A stretch of DNA of 64,000 nt from the NCBI RefSeq assembly GCF_000002235.5, contig NW_022145609.1, forward strand, positions 26,549,493 to 26,613,492. Direction: 5' to 3'. Below the pieces are notes generated by a model. The model did not search any database. It was not told where the DNA came from and was given only the letters and a program-made list of their open reading frames with translations. Shown here one piece after another: positions 36,246 through 46,755 of the stretch. Each line of letters opens with the position of its first letter. Positions within the stretch are counted from its first letter, which is position 1. A program made the position numbers and the translations under genes. Origin of the DNA: Strongylocentrotus purpuratus. Taxonomy: Eukaryota; Echinodermata; Echinoidea; Camarodonta; Strongylocentrotidae.

Positions 36246-36333
36246 CATTCTCTCCCGATCCATTTCTCAAATGCTTAATTTCTCTTTGGTTACTTGTTCT
36301 CTCTGCATCCTATCATCCATATCCCATCACCAG

Positions 36334-36414
36334 TCTGCCATCAGCTGCAGCCCTGCTGCGTCATAGCGAGCTCTAAGGCCGACGAGAGACTCCTCCTCAT
36401 GCTGCGGGATCTGG
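36334..36414 (+). CDS. MSH5: MSH5 exon
   Basis: Phase 1 in and out (acceptor CATCACCAG, donor GTGAGT). With the G carried from the previous exon it reads VCHQLQPCCVIASSKADERL and ends LMLRDL, matching human [20 protein letters not shown]. The order QPxxVxxSxKxDE is diagnostic of MSH5. At 81 bases it keeps the frame between its neighbours. Confidence 0.92.
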
Positions 36415-36559
36415 GTGAGTAATCCCCTACTTAGCTAATCCAGCAGATTATCCAGGTAATCTCAATGTTTCTTAACACGTGCATTGTTGTGAGAGAGATG
36501 ATGCAGAGACTGTCGACAGCAACGCTGTGACAGCGAGGCTTGAGATCTCAAGAGAATTG

Positions 36560-36853
36560 ATACACAGTCTTAATGGTAATGATGATAACATTTCTTATAA
36601 TAACAGTGAATTATGCTTTCATAGCACTTAATTCACCAGTCTGTCTATGTGCGTTTAATAAATGAAAATGAAAGAATGAGAAAAATTATTATGCAGACAT
36701 TTATAATGATACACAGTCTTAATAATGATAATAAAAATTTCTTATGATAAGAATGAATTATGCTTTCATAGCGCATGATACACCAGTCTGTCTATGTGCA
36801 TTTAATAAATGAAAATGAAGAAATGAGAAAAAAGATTATGCAGACATTTATAA
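36560..36853 (+). repeat. ~147-bp tandem duplication
   Basis: Two adjacent copies (36560-36707, 36708-36853) share TACACAGTCTTAAT, GAATTATGCTTTCATAGC, CACCAGTCTGTCTATGTG and ATGCAGACATTTATAA with scattered differences. Confidence 0.88.
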
Positions 36854-37800
36854 CGTGCAACATATCCATCCAGGCAGTTACAATAAACAGATTCAATATA
36901 ATAACAAGTTATTGACAAAAATGTAAACTATTAAAGTAAAGGATATTGGTGAGGTGTAATGCTACATGTATGACATGATTGATTATGCTACGCAATCTTT
37001 GTTCAACACTTTATTGATAAAATTGATAGCTTTTTTTTGATAAGATTTGTTTTTTAACTTGATACATTAAAATCATCATCTGTCCAACATTTGATAATAA
37101 TGAACACTTTACAATCAAACAGTATTCACATGTATAATATCATTTTTGAGAACCAAAAAGATGCTAACTATATATGTTAAACACCCTTCTGGCCTCTGGG
37201 CTGATAATATGGAATATTGTTCAATCCTGTTTATTCCTACAGAATGAATGTTTGTTGATCACTTCTTTAACTTTTTTGAACTGGTTTAAAGAAAAGGACC
37301 TAATAAAATTAATTCAAGTGGCATTGAAAAGTTAAATAAATTCTGAATGCCCCCCCCCTATGGGGTACTAGGACTAGGAATAATTTTATTCAATAGTTTC
37401 TCTGTCATGAAAATGTTTGTCATTTTAAAGTCTATCAGAAATTAAGAAAAGTCTTTTAAAGCAATAAATTTGGCAGTGGCAGGTTCATCTATAACAAACC
37501 CACTTTGTATGGCTCATGGGGACATATCTTGTGATTATTTGCTCATGAATACTAGAGTAATCCCTAATCATTCAGTAAAATGCATCATAAAGCTTCCCTG
37601 CCTAAGGATCCACTTGTGACTAACCCTGAATAAGCTTAGCTTCTACATTCCTCCACAAAGCGAGGAAAGACACAGAACATATCCTGATTCCTGAGACGTA
37701 CTATCTATAGAAAAGTGACTGAACAGAAAGATTAGCGTAAAAATATAAGAGATATGACTTCCATATCCCCTTCCTTCCAGAAGTCTAGTTAACTGGGGCT
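36854..37800. other. Intron sequence with one palindromic module
   Basis: A GAGCCAGAAGGGCATTAAC-type hairpin lies at 37148-37197 (arms AACCAAAAAGATGCTAAC and GTTAAACACCCTTCTGGCC). Nothing else is recognised. Confidence 0.45.
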
Positions 37801-37802
37801 CT

Positions 37803-38672
37803 GATTCATATTTATGAAAAGTGTGTCAAGATTGCTTACTAGTCCCAAAGATGAAACCCATAGGATCCTCTAGAATGACTGTAGGAGACATTGTTTAGTG
37901 ATGTCTTTGACTCAGTCAGGCCTCATTCACTTTGTTGTGTTGTTTTTGTCATTATAAGCTGTGTGGTTCATTGACATCTGAAACCAGGGTTGACATACAT
38001 ATCTGGGAATGTGTCCTTATACACTCATTTTTATGAAAACTATGTCAAGATTTCTTACTAGTCCAAAAGATGAAACCCATAGAATCCTCTAGAATGACTG
38101 TAGGAGACATTGTTTAGTGATGTCTTTGACTCAGTCAGATCAGGCCTCGATCACTCTGTTGTGTTGCCTTTGTCATTATGAGCTGATGTGGTTCATTGAC
38201 ATTTGAAACCAGGGTTGACATACATATCTGGGAATATGTTCTTTTATACTCATCTTTATGAAAACTGTGTCAAGATTGCTTCCTAGTCCCGAAGATGAAA
38301 CCCATAGCATCCTCTAGAATGAATGTAGGAGACATTGTTTAGTGATGTCTTTGACTCAGTCAGGTCTTGATCACTCTGCTGTGTGTGGTTCATTGACATT
38401 TGAAACCAGGGTTGACATGCATATCTGGGAATGTGTCCTTATACACTCATTTTTATGAAAACTATGTCAAGATTTCTTACTAGTCCCAAAGATTAAATAC
38501 ATTGGATCCTCTAGAATGACTGTAGGAGACATTGTTTAGTGATGTCTTTGACTCAGTCAGGCCTCGATCACTCTGTTGTGTTGTCTTTGTCATCATAAGC
38601 TGATGTGGTTCATTGACATCTGAAACCAGGGTTGACATACATATCTGTGACTATATCCTTTTACACCTAACT
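37803..38672 (+). repeat. Tandem array of four ~200-230-bp units
   Basis: Units start near 37803, 38021, 38247 and 38443. Each has TTTATGAAAACTATGTCAAG, CCTCTAGAATGACTGTAGG, GACATTGTTTAGTGATGTC, TGACTCAGTCAGG and GAAACCAGGGTTGACATAC. Copies are around 90% alike by eye; unit 3 lacks about 25 bases. Confidence 0.92.
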
Positions 38673-38888
38673 ACATGTTTGTCCTCTCTAAACAGGCAAA
38701 TGTCCAATGATCACCAGCTCTCAAAGAACAGTATCTTTCTAGGAAGCTGGGCATGTTTACATTTCCTCATCCATGGTTGACATAGATCAGTGAATGTGTC
38801 CTGCATCTACATGTAACCCTAACCTCTGCAACCAGATAGATCTATGATGATTACTAATCAAGAGAGGGCTTTGAAACACATCAGTTCA

Positions 38889-38950
38889 GTGCCAGAAGGG
38901 CATTAACTCTGTGGTGAAGTATATGAGTTGATGCCCTTCGATCTGGCCCC
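38889..38950. repeat. Palindromic module (clean copy)
   Basis: The arms GCCAGAAGGGCATTAACTC and GAGTTGATGCCCTTCGATCT are separated by 17 bases. This is the clearest free-standing member of the dispersed hairpin family. Confidence 0.75.
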
Positions 38951-39134
38951 AAACAAATGATAGTATTCTTTCAAAGTTGTCTCTAAATGAATCAGGAACA
39001 AAAATGTAAATAATCAAAGACATACCAATTTGCAAAGAATTTAATTTCATCACAAGGTGTTACCAGTTTGAAAATTGTGATCTCAGCTACCTAACAAGTT
39101 AATTCAGCAGTGATTTTTGTTTTGTGTACTGCAG

Positions 39135-39230
39135 GTGGAGTTGACTCGTGCTTTGGTGCTAGTGAGGTCTTGCCTGAGGATACTGGCAACCAACGAATTG
39201 ATGTGCAGCTTCTCCCAAGCTTAGATTTCT
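39135..39230 (+). CDS. MSH5: MSH5 exon
   Basis: Phase 1 in and out; acceptor TACTGCAG, donor GTAAGT. It encodes GGVDSCFGASEVLPEDTGNQ and ends IDVQLLPSLDF, matching IIFLPSVDF of human MSH5 after a poorly conserved linker. The last base joins the next exon (S|LEVCKRR) across a 23.9-kb intron. Confidence 0.93.
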
Positions 39231-39477
39231 GTAAGTATCTAAAGGTGTCGTAAAGTTGAAGGAAGTCATGGTTATGTAATGCTAGCACTTTATATAACAA
39301 TCATATTAATTAAAAGCAAACTTATTGACTGAATATCATTCTGGCTCGTTAACCAACAACTCTAGTAAAACAATAATTAACTAACTAACATATTAACTCA
39401 TGAATTAACCAAATAATCAGTAAATTATCAAACTGATTGAGTATTACTGAGTAGGTTTGAATTTTATATCTCTGCCA

Positions 39478-39562
39478 ATACCATCGGCAGCGCCTTGAGG
39501 ACCTTGCAAGGTCGATACGTGCGCTTTATAAGAATCCAATATTATTATTATTATTATTAACA
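39478..39562 (+). mobile_element. SINE 3' tail fragment
   Basis: GCGCCTTGAGGACCTTGC, then GCGCTTTATAAGAATCC and (ATT)n, as at 36165. Confidence 0.5.
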
Positions 39563-40745
39563 TATATGACTTCCTTGAAAGATAAGCATTTATTATTTAA
39601 CAAAATTGGTCGTAGAAAGATAACAGTTTTCATATTAGTTTTCTAAATACTGATTTGGTTTCCTAAAGCATTACAAAAAAAGAAAGGCTATGTGGTTTTT
39701 GTTACATATTTTCAAAACTAAATTTTATGCGCATTGATAATACACTGAAAGCTGCTATTAGTGAATATCATTGGTTGCCTTGGGAAACCTGTTTCAAGGA
39801 CAGAGAAGATGCAACCCCAAAAAACACTTTCATACAGCTGCGGAGATAACTTGTTGTAAACCCTTCTCACGACTGTTTAGAAAATTTTACAGGCCATCTC
39901 AAGCCTTTGGTTCCCAACCTTCCTTGCGGATTGTACAGCATTACCCATCGGTTGCCATCCCCCATGTCTTGTTATGTCTGCCCAGTGCTAATTCATTTTA
40001 TTACTCCTATCTATTACTGTCGTCCCAAATGTAAGCGCGGAGATTTGCCCCTAAATTGCAGTGTCTGGGTGGGAATTATTGCCTAATTTTGATGTGGATC
40101 GTGGACCATTTGCCCTGTACTGTGGCAAGATGGAGTAGTAATTGAGCTACTGGTGTGAAATGGGGGTCTTGTTGGTTTACTAGATTTAGAAGGAGATGGA
40201 AGATTCTTTTATTTATAATATTTTATTAGAGCGATAGGTTTATGGAATGTTGATTTGAAGAATGCTTTTGTACTGGTAATCTTTCTTTGAGGGGGTGAGA
40301 GTCGTGTGTGTTTGTAAAATGTTTTCTACTACTTTTCTACTACTTCTTCCCTACTATTTTTATTTTATAAAGTCAGACCCTTTGAAATATAGCTGCACTT
40401 TTAGAAAGTTAGAATAAATAACCATTTTTCTTTTTTGTTGATGTATCTAAATGAAGTTGAATTGTGCAGGCTTGTACATTTTAAGAAAGAACTTTACCTA
40501 CTTGCAAGCTGATATTGGAGAACAATCTATTGAAATTTACTACATGTTCGTATTATATCAGAGTGGTTTGTGTACTCATTATGTTTATTCTAATCTAGCG
40601 AATTTTGATCCATTAAAAATTCATTCTTTAATGTTGTATTTGCAGGAGATTTGAAGTGCTTTGTATTAGGAGACTACATTAGAGTGGGATCTAAAAGAAG
40701 ATTAAATCATTAGACAGACAGACAGATATCGTTTTAATGTCCTCG
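39563..40745. other. Intron sequence, no recognisable feature
   Basis: Open frames at 39771 and 40451 have neither motifs nor splice support. Confidence 0.4.
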
Positions 40746-40779
40746 TTAAAGCGTTGGTCACATCCCACCGTGCGTGTTT

Positions 40780-41115
40780 TTAATCCGTACGGTTTTGGGG
40801 GAGGCCACGGCCGCTACGTTTTCTGAAAACGTAGGGAGGGAGTGGCAAAGGTAGGGAGGGAGTACCGGCAAAGCACGTCACACGCACGGTGTAAGTACGT
40901 GGCCCGCACGCCACGCCTGGCCTAGAGCGGTTGCGTGCATCGTACGTTGCGCACGTGGTAAGTGCGTTGTACGTGCTTACAACGTGCTTACTACGTGCTT
41001 ACAACGTACGGTCTCCGTGCGGTTGCCACGTTATCTTACGGAGGCCGTACTTACACGTGCTGCTTACGTACGGTGTCCTTACTCACTCGCACGTTGTAAG
41101 TGCGTGCACGTACGA
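40780..41115. repeat. Harbinger left subterminal repeat cluster
   Basis: Dense short repeats and inverted copies of ACGTGCTTAC, CGCACGTGGTAAGTGCG and GTACGTGC. A matching cluster lies at 42745-43165. Such clusters are where Harbinger transposase/Myb-like proteins are expected to bind; that role is inferred. Confidence 0.6.
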
Positions 41116-41201
41116 AGAACTTGGTGAGTCGGGGTATGTCGAAGTATATAGGACGACATTCCCATTTTCTCTAGAAGTCCCAGGTATGCTGCCTCCTCAA
41201 G

Positions 41202-42378
41202 ATGCCGCCCATTCCACCGCAGAGACTCCGGGTTCTGATGCTGCAAGAACACCTTCAAGTGGCAGCGCATGAGCTCGACGTGGTATTACTAGCCTTGATA
41301 TGGGAGAGAGAGAGGCAACAGAGATGCCGACGCAGGAGAGGAGGAGGAGGCTTTTCGGGCAGTACGAAACGTTGTTCCAAGAGCTAGAGCGTGAATCGCG
41401 GGGGGACTATGTCGGATTCATCCGAATGGACCCCAATCTCTTCGCCGAGCTCCTGCTCCGAGTGACCCCTCGAATCACCAAGTGCCCAAGGTGTGTGTCT
41501 TCATTTCTGCCATAACAAATTCTTGGTTTTGCTTTGTATTTGCTTTAAAATTTACGACTTCCGGGTGGCACACAACAGCATATCCACGTTCGTGCCAGGG
41601 GTCTGCACCGCCATCTACAAGGAACATAAGGAGGAGATTTTCAACATGCCCTCCACACAGGACCAGTGGAAAGCCGTCGCCAGCCAGTTTGGAACGCCTT
41701 GGAACTTTCACCACTGTTATGGGGCGATCGATGGGAAACATATCGCCATCAAGAAGCCCAATAAAAGTGGATCGCTCTATTACAATTATAAGCGCTTCTG
41801 TTCTGTGGTGCTCCTGGCCATCGTGGATGCTAACTATTCCTTCTTGTGGTGCAAGGTGGGGGCAAACGGCTCTTCCTCAGACGCACGCGTGTTCAACGAG
41901 TCCACCCTCCGGGGGGCACTGGAGGACAACACCATTGGATTCCCAGCACCGGATCCACTTCCAGGTGACGACCGGAACTTTCCCTACTTCATCGTAGGCG
42001 ATGATGCTTTTCCCCTGCGAAAGTGGCTCTTGAAGCCATACAGTCGCCGTGCCATGACCCACAAAGAGAGTGTGATGAACTATCGGACCTCTCGTGGAGA
42101 AAGGCTTCGGGATATTGGCTCACCGGTGGCGGTGCCTACTCACCACCCTGCTGTTGGAGCCTGACAGGGTGATTCGCGTTGTGTTGGGCTGCCTCACCCT
42201 TCACAATTGGCTGTGAAAGCGTCGGACCGGACTACAGGACCTTAATTTGGACCACGATGATGAGGATGGCAACGTGGTCCCCGAGGCCTGGAGGGAGGAT
42301 GTGCAGATGACCGAACCCAACCAGATGGTCGGCCAACGGGCCTCAAGGGAAGGGAAAACCCTGGGAAACTTATCGAAG
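41202..42378 (+). pseudogene. Harbinger transposase (HARBI1-like DDE nuclease), broken
   Basis: Pieces in order: MPPIPPQRLRVLMLQEHLQ (start 41202); LFGQYETLFQELERESRGDY and FAELLLRVTPRITK (about 41350-41485); FRVAHNSISTFVPGVCTAIY (from 41559); WNFHHCYGAIDGKHIAIKKP with the first catalytic Asp at 41730-41732; GANGSSSDARVF with the second Asp at 41880-41882; FPYFIVGDDAFPLRKWLLKP; then FGILAHRWRCLLTTLLLEP (from 42106) and GNVVPEAWREDVQMTEPNQM. Damage: a frame change near 41345, loss of about 35 residues between PRITK and FRVAHN (an intron is possible, but the missing residues are not seen), a frame change with loss of the VVENA block carrying the catalytic Glu near 42100, a stop at 42214-42216, and truncation near 42378. 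The family cuts DNA at its ends with help from a Myb-like partner. Confidence 0.88.
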
Positions 42379-42384
42379 AAGACC

Positions 42385-42686
42385 GGATTGCCCGAGAAGA
42401 ACTCAACCAGGCACTTCTCCTGTTTCGCCGAGAACGAGCAGTTGGCCTTTTCCTTTGTCACACCCTTTTCATGTGACCCCTTCTCCGATCCACCAGCAGC
42501 ACCCTCCTCATGATCAGACGCTTTGGTGTCACCATCTGACTCTTTTTCGCTCCTCCTCTCCTCTTCCTCTCTGGCCCTCTCATCTTCCGCGGCCCGTTTC
42601 TGTTGGGCCTCTCTGGCCTTCTTATCCGCTGCCTTTTGAGCTGCAGATGCAGCTGACCCCTTATTCTGTGTCTTCTTCGGCGCCAT
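42385..42686 (-). pseudogene. Harbinger MADF/Myb-like accessory gene, 3' truncated
   Basis: The likely start is MAPKKTQNKGSAASAAQ at 42686; an in-frame upstream ATG at 42740 exists but lies toward the subterminal repeats. After an Ala/Lys/Glu-rich, probably coiled or disordered stretch (about residues 10-75) comes FSAKQEKCLVEFFSGNPVFF, the start of an MADF/SANT-like DNA-binding domain. After DK the similarity ends, and the sequence passes straight into antisense of the transposase 3' end, so the rest of the domain is deleted. In Harbinger elements this protein binds transposon ends and helps import the transposase into the nucleus. Confidence 0.75.
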
Positions 42687-43189
42687 CTTGGAGACGAAAT
42701 GTTGGCACTCTTCCGTCGGCTCGGCTTTTGTATACTGCATAAATCAGTGCGCACAACGTGCGTTGTAAGTGCGGAGCACGTGCTTACTCGGTACGGTGCA
42801 CGTGAGTTCTGCGTGCTCATTAGAAACTTGAACTGGGGAAGTGGCGAGTAAGCACGGACCACGCGCTTATCACGTGCGCAGCACGCACGTGCTAAGTGCG
42901 CCTTCCGTAGAGCAAGTGATTGTGGGAAACAAATTAAAAAACGCACGGAGTCAGTGCGTTGTGCGCTCGTTGGCAGTACCGGGCACGCACGTCACGCGCA
43001 CTGGGGGTGAATCGGTAGCCCGAACGCAGCGAAAGTTCCTCGTGCACTAAAAGTGCTACGGTGTGTCTGCGTGCTCCCAAATCCGTATGGAGGCGGTACG
43101 CACCACGTACCGATACCCAAATTTTGCCCATGTTTTTGCACGTAGACAGCACGCACTTGCAAGTACGGCGGGATGTGACCACCGCATTA

Positions 43190-43955
43190 GGAAAGCATCT
43201 GGGCCAAAATTTAACTGATAACATTTTTAAATCCTCATGCCCTTCAAGTAGGGGGAGGGTGGGGGGGGGGGGCAGAGGGGTGTCATTAATGTAGCATGTA
43301 ATATGAGTTGGCATGTTTTATTTGATGAAGGGGGGGGGGGGTCTTGACATTTAGAGCATTAACCCATTTGCAACTAAACCGCCCCAAACCCCCCTCCTTT
43401 TACTCACTGAACCACCCGAAACCGCCCGTCCGTTTTCAACGCGCTATAGTATCCGTTCTTGGGTCTACCGTGATGATGTTATACATGCGTAATCTTTACG
43501 ATGTCTACAGAAGGATTCTGCATAGAAAATAGCGCATGTTTAATATTGTTCAGAACAATGTCAAAATGAGAGCAATGTTGCAACATCTTCCAGTGAGTAA
43601 TAGGCCAATTTTACAAAATCTCTAGTTGCTAATGGGTTAAGGAGAAAGGGACAGAGACATAAACAGACAGTCAGAGACAGACAAAATTCTATGAAAATGT
43701 CTAAATCCTTCAGTTCTTCAAGAAGTGGGGGCCGTTGGGGATAACAGTAAGATAACATGTAATGTGCTTAAGCTTGTTTAGTTCATTAAATTAGGAGGAG
43801 AGTTATGTAGAGTTACAAAAGGGGGGAGGGGGCGAGGGAAAGAGTCACAAACAGAAGCAAAACGGAGGATGGACATACCGACTGACAGGAAAATGAGCAT
43901 GTGAATAGAATGCCAAGAAATGATTTTTGATAGGAACTGAAAAAGGTTAATATCT
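43190..43955. other. Intron sequence, G runs only
   Basis: G runs at about 43255-43272 and 43329-43341. No element is recognised. Confidence 0.4.
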
Positions 43956-43977
43956 AACAGCGCTCATTAGATTTAAA

Positions 43978-44065
43978 AGACAGGATGAGAGAAAGAAAGA
44001 GATACAAAGGTTGAAACAATATGAATTCAAAGAAGGAAAGAGAGAGAAAGGGGGAGAGAAAGGGG

Positions 44066-44108
<43 letters not shown>

Positions 44109-44392
44109 CGAGAGAGACAGAGTACAGAGAGAGACAGAAAGCGAAAGGGGGCGGGAGAGAGAATTTGGGACGGAGAGCAGAGAGAAAAGAGGCTGGGGGG
44201 GGGGGGGAGGGGGGAGAGAGAGAAAGAAAGAAGAGGAGAGAGAGTATAGAGAGAGAGAGAGAGAGACTGAAACAGACAGAAAGAGAGACCAAAAGAGAGA
44301 GAGGGGGGAGAGAAAGTGGGACGGAGAGCAGAGAGAAAAGAGGTTGGGGGGGGGGGGGGGTGAGGGGGAGAGAGAGAGAGAGAGCAGCAACA
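43978..44392 (+). repeat. (GA)n polypurine tract with internal duplication
   Basis: About 415 purine-rich bases. The block GGGACGGAGAGCAGAGAGAA followed by AAGAGG(C/T)TGGGGG occurs twice, at 44167-44207 and 44318-44360. Long Arg/Glu or Ser/Leu open frames on the two strands are compositional. Confidence 0.9.
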
Positions 44393-44530
44393 AGTGGGGC
44401 ATGCACACTACTCACCAAAAATTTGGTATGACCAGACACCAACGGCTTTTTATCGGTTTGTGTTAATGGCAGTCCTAAAAATTAAATATGCTGCACTAAT
44501 GTTATTCTTGGTTATTTCTATATCTTTGTG
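44383..44530 (+). repeat. Dispersed repeat, copy 1
   Basis: GCAGCAACAAGTGGGGCATG, then CACACTACTCACC and GGTATGACCAGACACC. It recurs diverged at about 53535-53660 (GCAGCAACAAGTAGCGCATG, CACACTATACTCACC, GGAATGACTAAACAC). Class unknown. Confidence 0.6.
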
Positions 44531-45002
44531 TGATGAAACTAACACCTGCACATGTATTACAAAAAGTTACATTGACAGACCAGTCTTCCTCACCGGAAGA
44601 GTTGAAAAGAGTTGAAAATTATGCAAACATGCCTCCACTTCCGGGCAAATGCATTTACACCCACTATCAACACTACAAAACAAATATATCCAAACCGGAA
44701 CTGAAACTATTTTTTTTAGATACTCCATTTATGTAAATAAATACAGATGGCGATAAAAATGGGTCAGTAATTATTGAGGATGTGAATAAATTAGGTTATT
44801 GAAATGTTTGTTGTTGTATTGTTATAAGGAAGTTTCCAAAACTTGTTTGTTTACATTGCTTCACGATACCCTATCAGATATGCATGGAGAATTTTGGGGT
44901 TATTTTTATCGCTAAAGGTGAAGGACTTTTAGTGTTTAGTTTGATATCACTATGTCATGAAGCTTTTTGAATTATCAACATTTCAATTTGCCTCAATAGC
45001 TC

Positions 45003-45031
45003 TCCTCTATCTCTCTCTCTCTCTCTCCCTT

Positions 45032-45064
<33 letters not shown>

Positions 45065-45085
45065 GTCTCTCTCTGTCTCTTTTTT
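45003..45085 (+). repeat. (CT)n tract
   Basis: Near-pure CT dinucleotide tract with a few TG interruptions. Confidence 0.9.
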
Positions 45086-45109
45086 AAACTTATTTCAAGT
45101 AGTAAGTTA

Positions 45110-46028
45110 TTGTCTGTGCATGATAATTGTAAATTCATTACAATAGGCTGGAGAACAGTGCCTTTTATCCCCTTGAAAATATGCTATATAAATCCATTAT
45201 TGTTATTATCATTATTGTTGTTATCATTATTATTACTAATTTTATTATTTTTTCAATACTTATATATTGAAAAAAGAAATTTATATCAGATACGACAGAG
45301 GAGATATTGTGAAGAGAAGAGAGAACCCCCCTCCGTAAAATTGTATATCAAATCCCACCAGTAGAAAGAAGATTTGCCTAGAAATACTTCAAATGAGGTT
45401 GTTTATTTAACTATATACTGTCAGTATCTTTGAGGAGAGTGAAAGTATTAGTTTTGGCGGCTGTGGCCCATGTCTTTGTCTCTCTTTTTTTGTTGGTTAA
45501 ATAGAAATGTTAATGTGTATTTATAGCCGATTATCCGTTCATCTGTTTAATGTTATATCAACTACATACACTGTATGTAAACATATTGTTAAAGCATATT
45601 ATGGTCAGTTTTATCTTATTTGAAAGGAGATATCAACCGTATCTTAATAGCCTATTATCTATCTCTTAGGAGTGAGTGAAAACAGAGACCAGAAACATGT
45701 TAAAAAGCTATTATCTCTTGTCAATCAATCCTCCGTGACATCCAATACAATCCCATCGTATTGGGTGATGCCGTTGTCAATCATCTAGAGGCTTTAATGA
45801 GATGTTATCTGTAATTGTTATCTGTGGATTGTTTGTGTTTGATGGTTATCTAGAGGATAGTATAACTGAACACCCCCACAAAAAAACAATGCAACCACAA
45901 CAAGTTTTGGTTGTATGATTGGTTGTCCACACAAGAGGAAAATCATTTTGAAATTTATTCAGAATCACATAGGTACATGTTTCAGACTTTCAGTGCTGTA
46001 AACAAAACAAAAATAATAATTGTGGTCG
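45110..46028. other. Intron sequence with (ATT)n-type SINE-like tail
   Basis: At 45178-45245, ATATGCTATATAAATCCATT followed by (ATT)n resembles a SINE tail. Otherwise nothing is recognised. Confidence 0.4.
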
Positions 46029-46232
46029 TGGTGGTGGTTATTTTACCTGACTGCTAAGAAAGCATAAATGCTTGTAAGCAAGCAACCAGACGGCCGATGG
46101 CTTTAGGTCCTCTCCGAGGGACCTGGTAATGAGGATTAATGCCTTACCAAAGGGCACTAGCGCATCGACTTGGTTTCGAACCCGGGTCACCGGATTACGA
46201 GACTACTGCTCTAGCGACTGAGCTATCGCGCC
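46029..46232 (-). mobile_element. tRNA-derived SINE (family B), inverted copy
   Basis: Reverse complement carries GCGCGATAGCTCAGTCGC, GGTTCGAAACC and the same tail as 31295-31497, with only scattered differences by eye. Confidence 0.88.
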
Positions 46233-46389
46233 TCATACCAGGTTACTGATTAGATAGACCAATGGTTCTTTATTGACTTTTCATTCTTGCTTAAGCCCGT
46301 CATTTACCATAGAAATCTAATATAATATTCCCATCCCATGAGCAAATATATTATTAGTCAAATCTAACTTTTTGTTTGTGTGTGTGTGA

Positions 46390-46578
46390 AGAAGTGTGGT
46401 TTAAGCACTTGACCTGAAATTCAAAGGTCGTGGTTCGATCCCTGACACAGTCCTTTGGCAAGGCATTAATCTTCATTTGCCACACTCGACCCAGGTGAGG
46501 TTAATGGGTACCTGGCAGGAATTAATTCCTTGATATATGCTCGAGGGCTGTATTGGCAGGAGGGGGGGGGGGGGTTAT
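46390..46578 (+). mobile_element. tRNA-derived SINE (family A), 3' end interrupted by hAT MITE
   Basis: GTGGTTTAAGCACTTGACC, CGTGGTTCGATCCCTG (B box), CCTTTGGCAAGGCATT, CACACTCGACCCAGGTGAGG and TACCTGGCAGGAATTAATTC match family A at 9262. After a G run the hAT-like MITE follows directly. Confidence 0.72.
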
Positions 46579-46587
46579 ACCTCTTGT

Positions 46588-46747
46588 CAGGCACGTAGCC
46601 AGAGTTTGATGTTTGGGGGGGGGGGGTGCACATACATGTAATCAATCGACGTCCTGGGGAGGGGTCTAAAAAAGTTCAACCGATCTTGGAAATTTTGGGG
46701 GGCACTTCCCCCCCCCCCCTACTCCCCCCTCTGTGGCTACTTGCCTG
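46588..46747. mobile_element. hAT-like MITE with perfect 8-bp target duplication
   Basis: The ends CAGGCACGTAGCCAGAG and (reverse complement) CAGGCAAGTAGCCACAGAG are flanked by CCTCTTGT at 46580-46587 and 46748-46755. The 160-bp interior has G and C runs that could pair across the element. Confidence 0.88.
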
Positions 46748-46755
46748 CCTCTTGT

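Larger units (their letters stand above)
25371..36333 (+). other. MSH5: MSH5 intron, 11 kb, repeat-filled
   Basis: Spans GTGTGT donor to ATCACCAG acceptor. It holds the right arm of the 148-bp inverted repeat, TTAA MITEs d and e, MITE copy 3, minisatellites at 29.3 and 30.4 kb, a SINE, a MITE with a LINE fragment, and GA tracts. Confidence 0.85.
40749..43186 (+). mobile_element. Harbinger/PIF DNA transposon, decayed
   Basis: Terminal inverted repeats AGCGTTGGTCACATCCC and (right end, reverse complement) TGCGGTGGTCACATCCC, flanked by TTA at 40746-40748 and 43187-43189, the usual 3-bp Harbinger duplication. It is much more GC-rich than its surroundings. Layout: left subterminal region of repeated ACGTGC/GTACG words (about 40780-41115), transposase on +, MADF/Myb-like gene on - with its 5' end outward, then a right subterminal region of similar words (about 42745-43165). 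Both genes are damaged, so the copy is non-autonomous, but the ends look intact and could be moved in trans. Confidence 0.9.

Noticed and set aside
41493-41558. N-terminal MCLHFCHNKFLVLLC stretch of the transposase frame
   Set aside because: Not similar to Harbinger proteins; homology starts at FRVAHNS (41559).
42201-42384. Downstream half of the minus-strand MADF frame as real protein
   Set aside because: It is antisense to the transposase C-terminus; the real domain similarity stops near 42385.
43947-44466. Open frames of 136-162 residues on both strands
   Set aside because: Translations of a (GA)n/(CT)n tract in every frame.
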